A DNA stretch of 6,934 bases. It comes from Saprospiraceae bacterium. Lineage in GTDB: Bacteria; Bacteroidota; Bacteroidia; Chitinophagales; Saprospiraceae. Of the stretch, positions 5,655 through 6,934 are shown one piece after another. The notes beneath the pieces were generated by a model. The model searched no databases. It worked only from the letters and a program-made list of their open reading frames with translations, and had not been told where the DNA came from. Each line of letters starts with the position of its first letter. Position 1 is the first letter of the stretch. A program made the translations under genes and the position numbers. The stretch is taken from positions 1-6,934 of the forward strand of contig JADZBJ010000408.1 in NCBI GenBank assembly GCA_020852155.1, given 5' to 3'.

Positions 5655-6785
5655 ATGTTGATTCATTCAGCACCAGAAATACAGCAGGCTACTGCTGAAG
5701 ACTTCCTGCCCTTGCACGGTACGGATTATATCGAACTCTATGTCGGCAATGCCAAACAGGCGGCGCATTTCTATAAAACCGCATTCGGATTTCAGTCGCT
5801 GGCTTATGCCGGTCTGGAAACGGGCATGCGCGACAAGGCCAGTTACGTTTTGCAGCAAGGCAAAATCCGCCTGGTATTGACGACGCCCTACCAATCCGGG
5901 ACAGGCGTTTCCGACTTTTTGAACCGCCACGGCGACGGCGTAAAAACCATTGCCTTTTGGGTAGATGACGCCACAAAAGCATTTCATGAAACCGTCAAGC
6001 GCGGTGCGAAGGCGTACATGGAGCCTACTGTTGAACGCGACGAAACGGGCGAGGTTGTCCGTTCCGGCATTCACGCTTACGGCGATGTGGTACACATTTT
6101 CGTAGAGCGTAAAAACTACACCGGCGTGTTCCTGCCAGGTTACGAACCCTGGCTGTCGGATTACAACCCGACGGAAATCGGCCTTCAGTACATTGACCAC
6201 TGCGTGGGCTCTGTGGGCTGGGGGGAAATGAATACCTGGGCAAAATTCTATGAAGAGGTGATGGGCTTCAAAAACCTCATTACGTTCGATGACAAGGATA
6301 TTGCCACGGACTATACAGCCCTGATGTCGAAGGTGATGACCAACGACAATATGCGCATCAAATTCCCGATTAACGAGCCGGCTCACGGCAAAAAGAAATC
6401 GCAGGTCGAGGAGTTTTATGACTTCAATGAAGGCGCAGGTACGCAGCACCTGGCTGTTGCCACTGACGATATTGTTTTCACGGTCAGCGAACTCCGTAAA
6501 CGCGGTGTTGAGTTTCTGTATGTGCCGGGCAATTACTACGATACGGTCACTGATCGCGTGGGCGAAATCAAGGAGGATTTGAGAATTCTGAAAAGCCTGG
6601 GTATTCTGGTGGACCGCGACGAGGAGGGTTATTTGCTTCAAATTTTCACCAAACCCGTTGAAGATCGTCCGACGATGTTCTTTGAGATTATTCAGCGTTG
6701 TGGGGCCAAGTCGTTTGGCAAGGGCAATTTCCAGGCGTTGTTTGAAAGCATTGAAGCCGAGCAGGCGCGCCGCGGGACTTTGTAG
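5655..6785 (+). CDS. hpd: 4-hydroxyphenylpyruvate dioxygenase
   Basis: A 376-residue Fe(II) alpha-keto-acid-dependent type dioxygenase of the vicinal-oxygen-chelate fold (two repeated halves). It converts 4-hydroxyphenylpyruvate to homogentisate and CO2, the step before HmgA. The three iron ligands are H182 (YIDHCVGSV), H265 (GAGTQHLAVATDDI) and E344 (MFFEIIQR). The N-terminal half starts with DYIELYVGNAKQAAHFYKTAFGF at about residues 24-46, and the C-terminus FGKGNFQALFESIEAEQARRG is typical of the gating helix region. Hydroxymandelate synthase shares the same ligands and substrate, but the neighbouring hmgA and ordinary sequence favour dioxygenase. The ATG at 5655 is preceded by AT-rich TTTTAAAAAT. 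It is the last gene of the run, and repeat DNA starts at the base after its TAG. Confidence 0.97.
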   Translation: MLIHSAPEIQQATAEDFLPLHGTDYIELYVGNAKQAAHFYKTAFGFQSLAYAGLETGMRDKASYVLQQGKIRLVLTTPYQSGTGVSDFLNRHGDGVKTIAFWVDDATKAFHETVKRGAKAYMEPTVERDETGEVVRSGIHAYGDVVHIFVERKNYTGVFLPGYEPWLSDYNPTEIGLQYIDHCVGSVGWGEMNTWAKFYEEVMGFKNLITFDDKDIATDYTALMSKVMTNDNMRIKFPINEPAHGKKKSQVEEFYDFNEGAGTQHLAVATDDIVFTVSELRKRGVEFLYVPGNYYDTVTDRVGEIKEDLRILKSLGILVDRDEEGYLLQIFTKPVEDRPTMFFEIIQRCGAKSFGKGNFQALFESIEAEQARRGTL

Positions 6786-6934
6786 TTAGAAAAATTAAAC
6801 GCAGAGAACTCAGAGACAAAACGCAGAGTACACAGCGTTCAACCACTCAAGATGTTTAACTCCGTGGTCTCTGTGTAGCACTCCGTGACCTCTGTGTTAA
6901 ATTTCTAACACAGAGAACGCAGAGACAAACGCAG
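6786..6934. repeat. CAGAGA-type repeat array with imperfect inverted arms, running off the window
   Basis: The array begins at the first base after the hpd stop. Imperfect inverted arms of about 55 nt (roughly 6786-6841 and 6854-6908) start and end with TTAGAAA/TTTCTAA and contain CGCAGAG/CTCTGTG steps. From 6911 to the window end, a near copy of 6802-6826 begins (CAGAGAACGCAGAGACAAAC against CAGAGAACTCAGAGACAAAA), so orientation flips back and the array continues beyond the window. It may act as a hairpin that ends the operon, but no U tract is seen. I find no coding sequence here. Confidence 0.8.

Noticed and set aside
5667..6641. Open frame of 324 codons on the minus strand opposite hpd
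   Set aside because: It is in codon register with hpd, so it stays open because hpd seldom uses TTA, CTA or TCA codons. Its translation shows no recognisable fold, and hpd is certain.
5655..6785. Hydroxymandelate synthase instead of Hpd
   Set aside because: Both enzymes share the iron ligands, but the adjacent homogentisate dioxygenase gene and the ordinary Hpd-type C-terminus favour 4-hydroxyphenylpyruvate dioxygenase.

Overview
The window looks like a chromosomal segment from a member of the Bacteroidota, most likely a Saprospiraceae- or Chitinophagales-type environmental bacterium. The grounds are a FecA-like TonB-dependent receptor, Bacteroidota-style protein sequences throughout, AT-rich leaders without clear Shine-Dalgarno sites before the starts, and low-complexity repeats in the gaps between genes. 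The lineage is inferred from protein style and repeats, not from a marker gene.

Layout: (1) bases 1-1362, plus strand, the C-terminal 453 residues of a TonB-dependent outer-membrane receptor, cut off by the window start. (2) bases 1363-1609, a gap between convergent genes holding a large nested palindrome and a 21-bp tandem repeat. (3) bases 1610-1897, minus strand, a 95-residue plant-type [2Fe-2S] ferredoxin that resembles the C-terminal domain of PaaE without its reductase part. (4) bases 1898-2128, a divergent control region with two short palindromes. (5) bases 2129-6785, plus strand, five co-directional genes: paaA, paaB, paaC, hmgA and hpd. (6) bases 6786-6934, a repeat array that runs off the window end.

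The genes make sense together as aromatic-compound and aromatic-amino-acid catabolism. PaaA, PaaB and PaaC are the hydroxylase part of phenylacetyl-CoA 1,2-epoxidase, and the divergent ferredoxin probably feeds it electrons. Hpd turns 4-hydroxyphenylpyruvate (from tyrosine) into homogentisate, and HmgA opens that ring to maleylacetoacetate. Two chemically different routes, epoxidation of a CoA thioester and homogentisate ring cleavage, therefore share one apparent transcription unit. No paaD, no reductase half of paaE and no later pathway genes are present here.

The most unusual aspect is the DNA between the genes. Almost every gene end is followed at once by a repeat element, and several of these are two-armed inverted repeats made of short tandem units: 50-nt arms between paaB and paaC, 8-nt unit arrays between hmgA and hpd, and imperfect arms of about 55 nt after hpd. 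The families differ in sequence but share the plan of a unit array, a short loop and an inverted unit array. Two of them fill nearly all of an intra-operon gap, so they would be transcribed as large hairpins just before the start codons of paaC and hpd.
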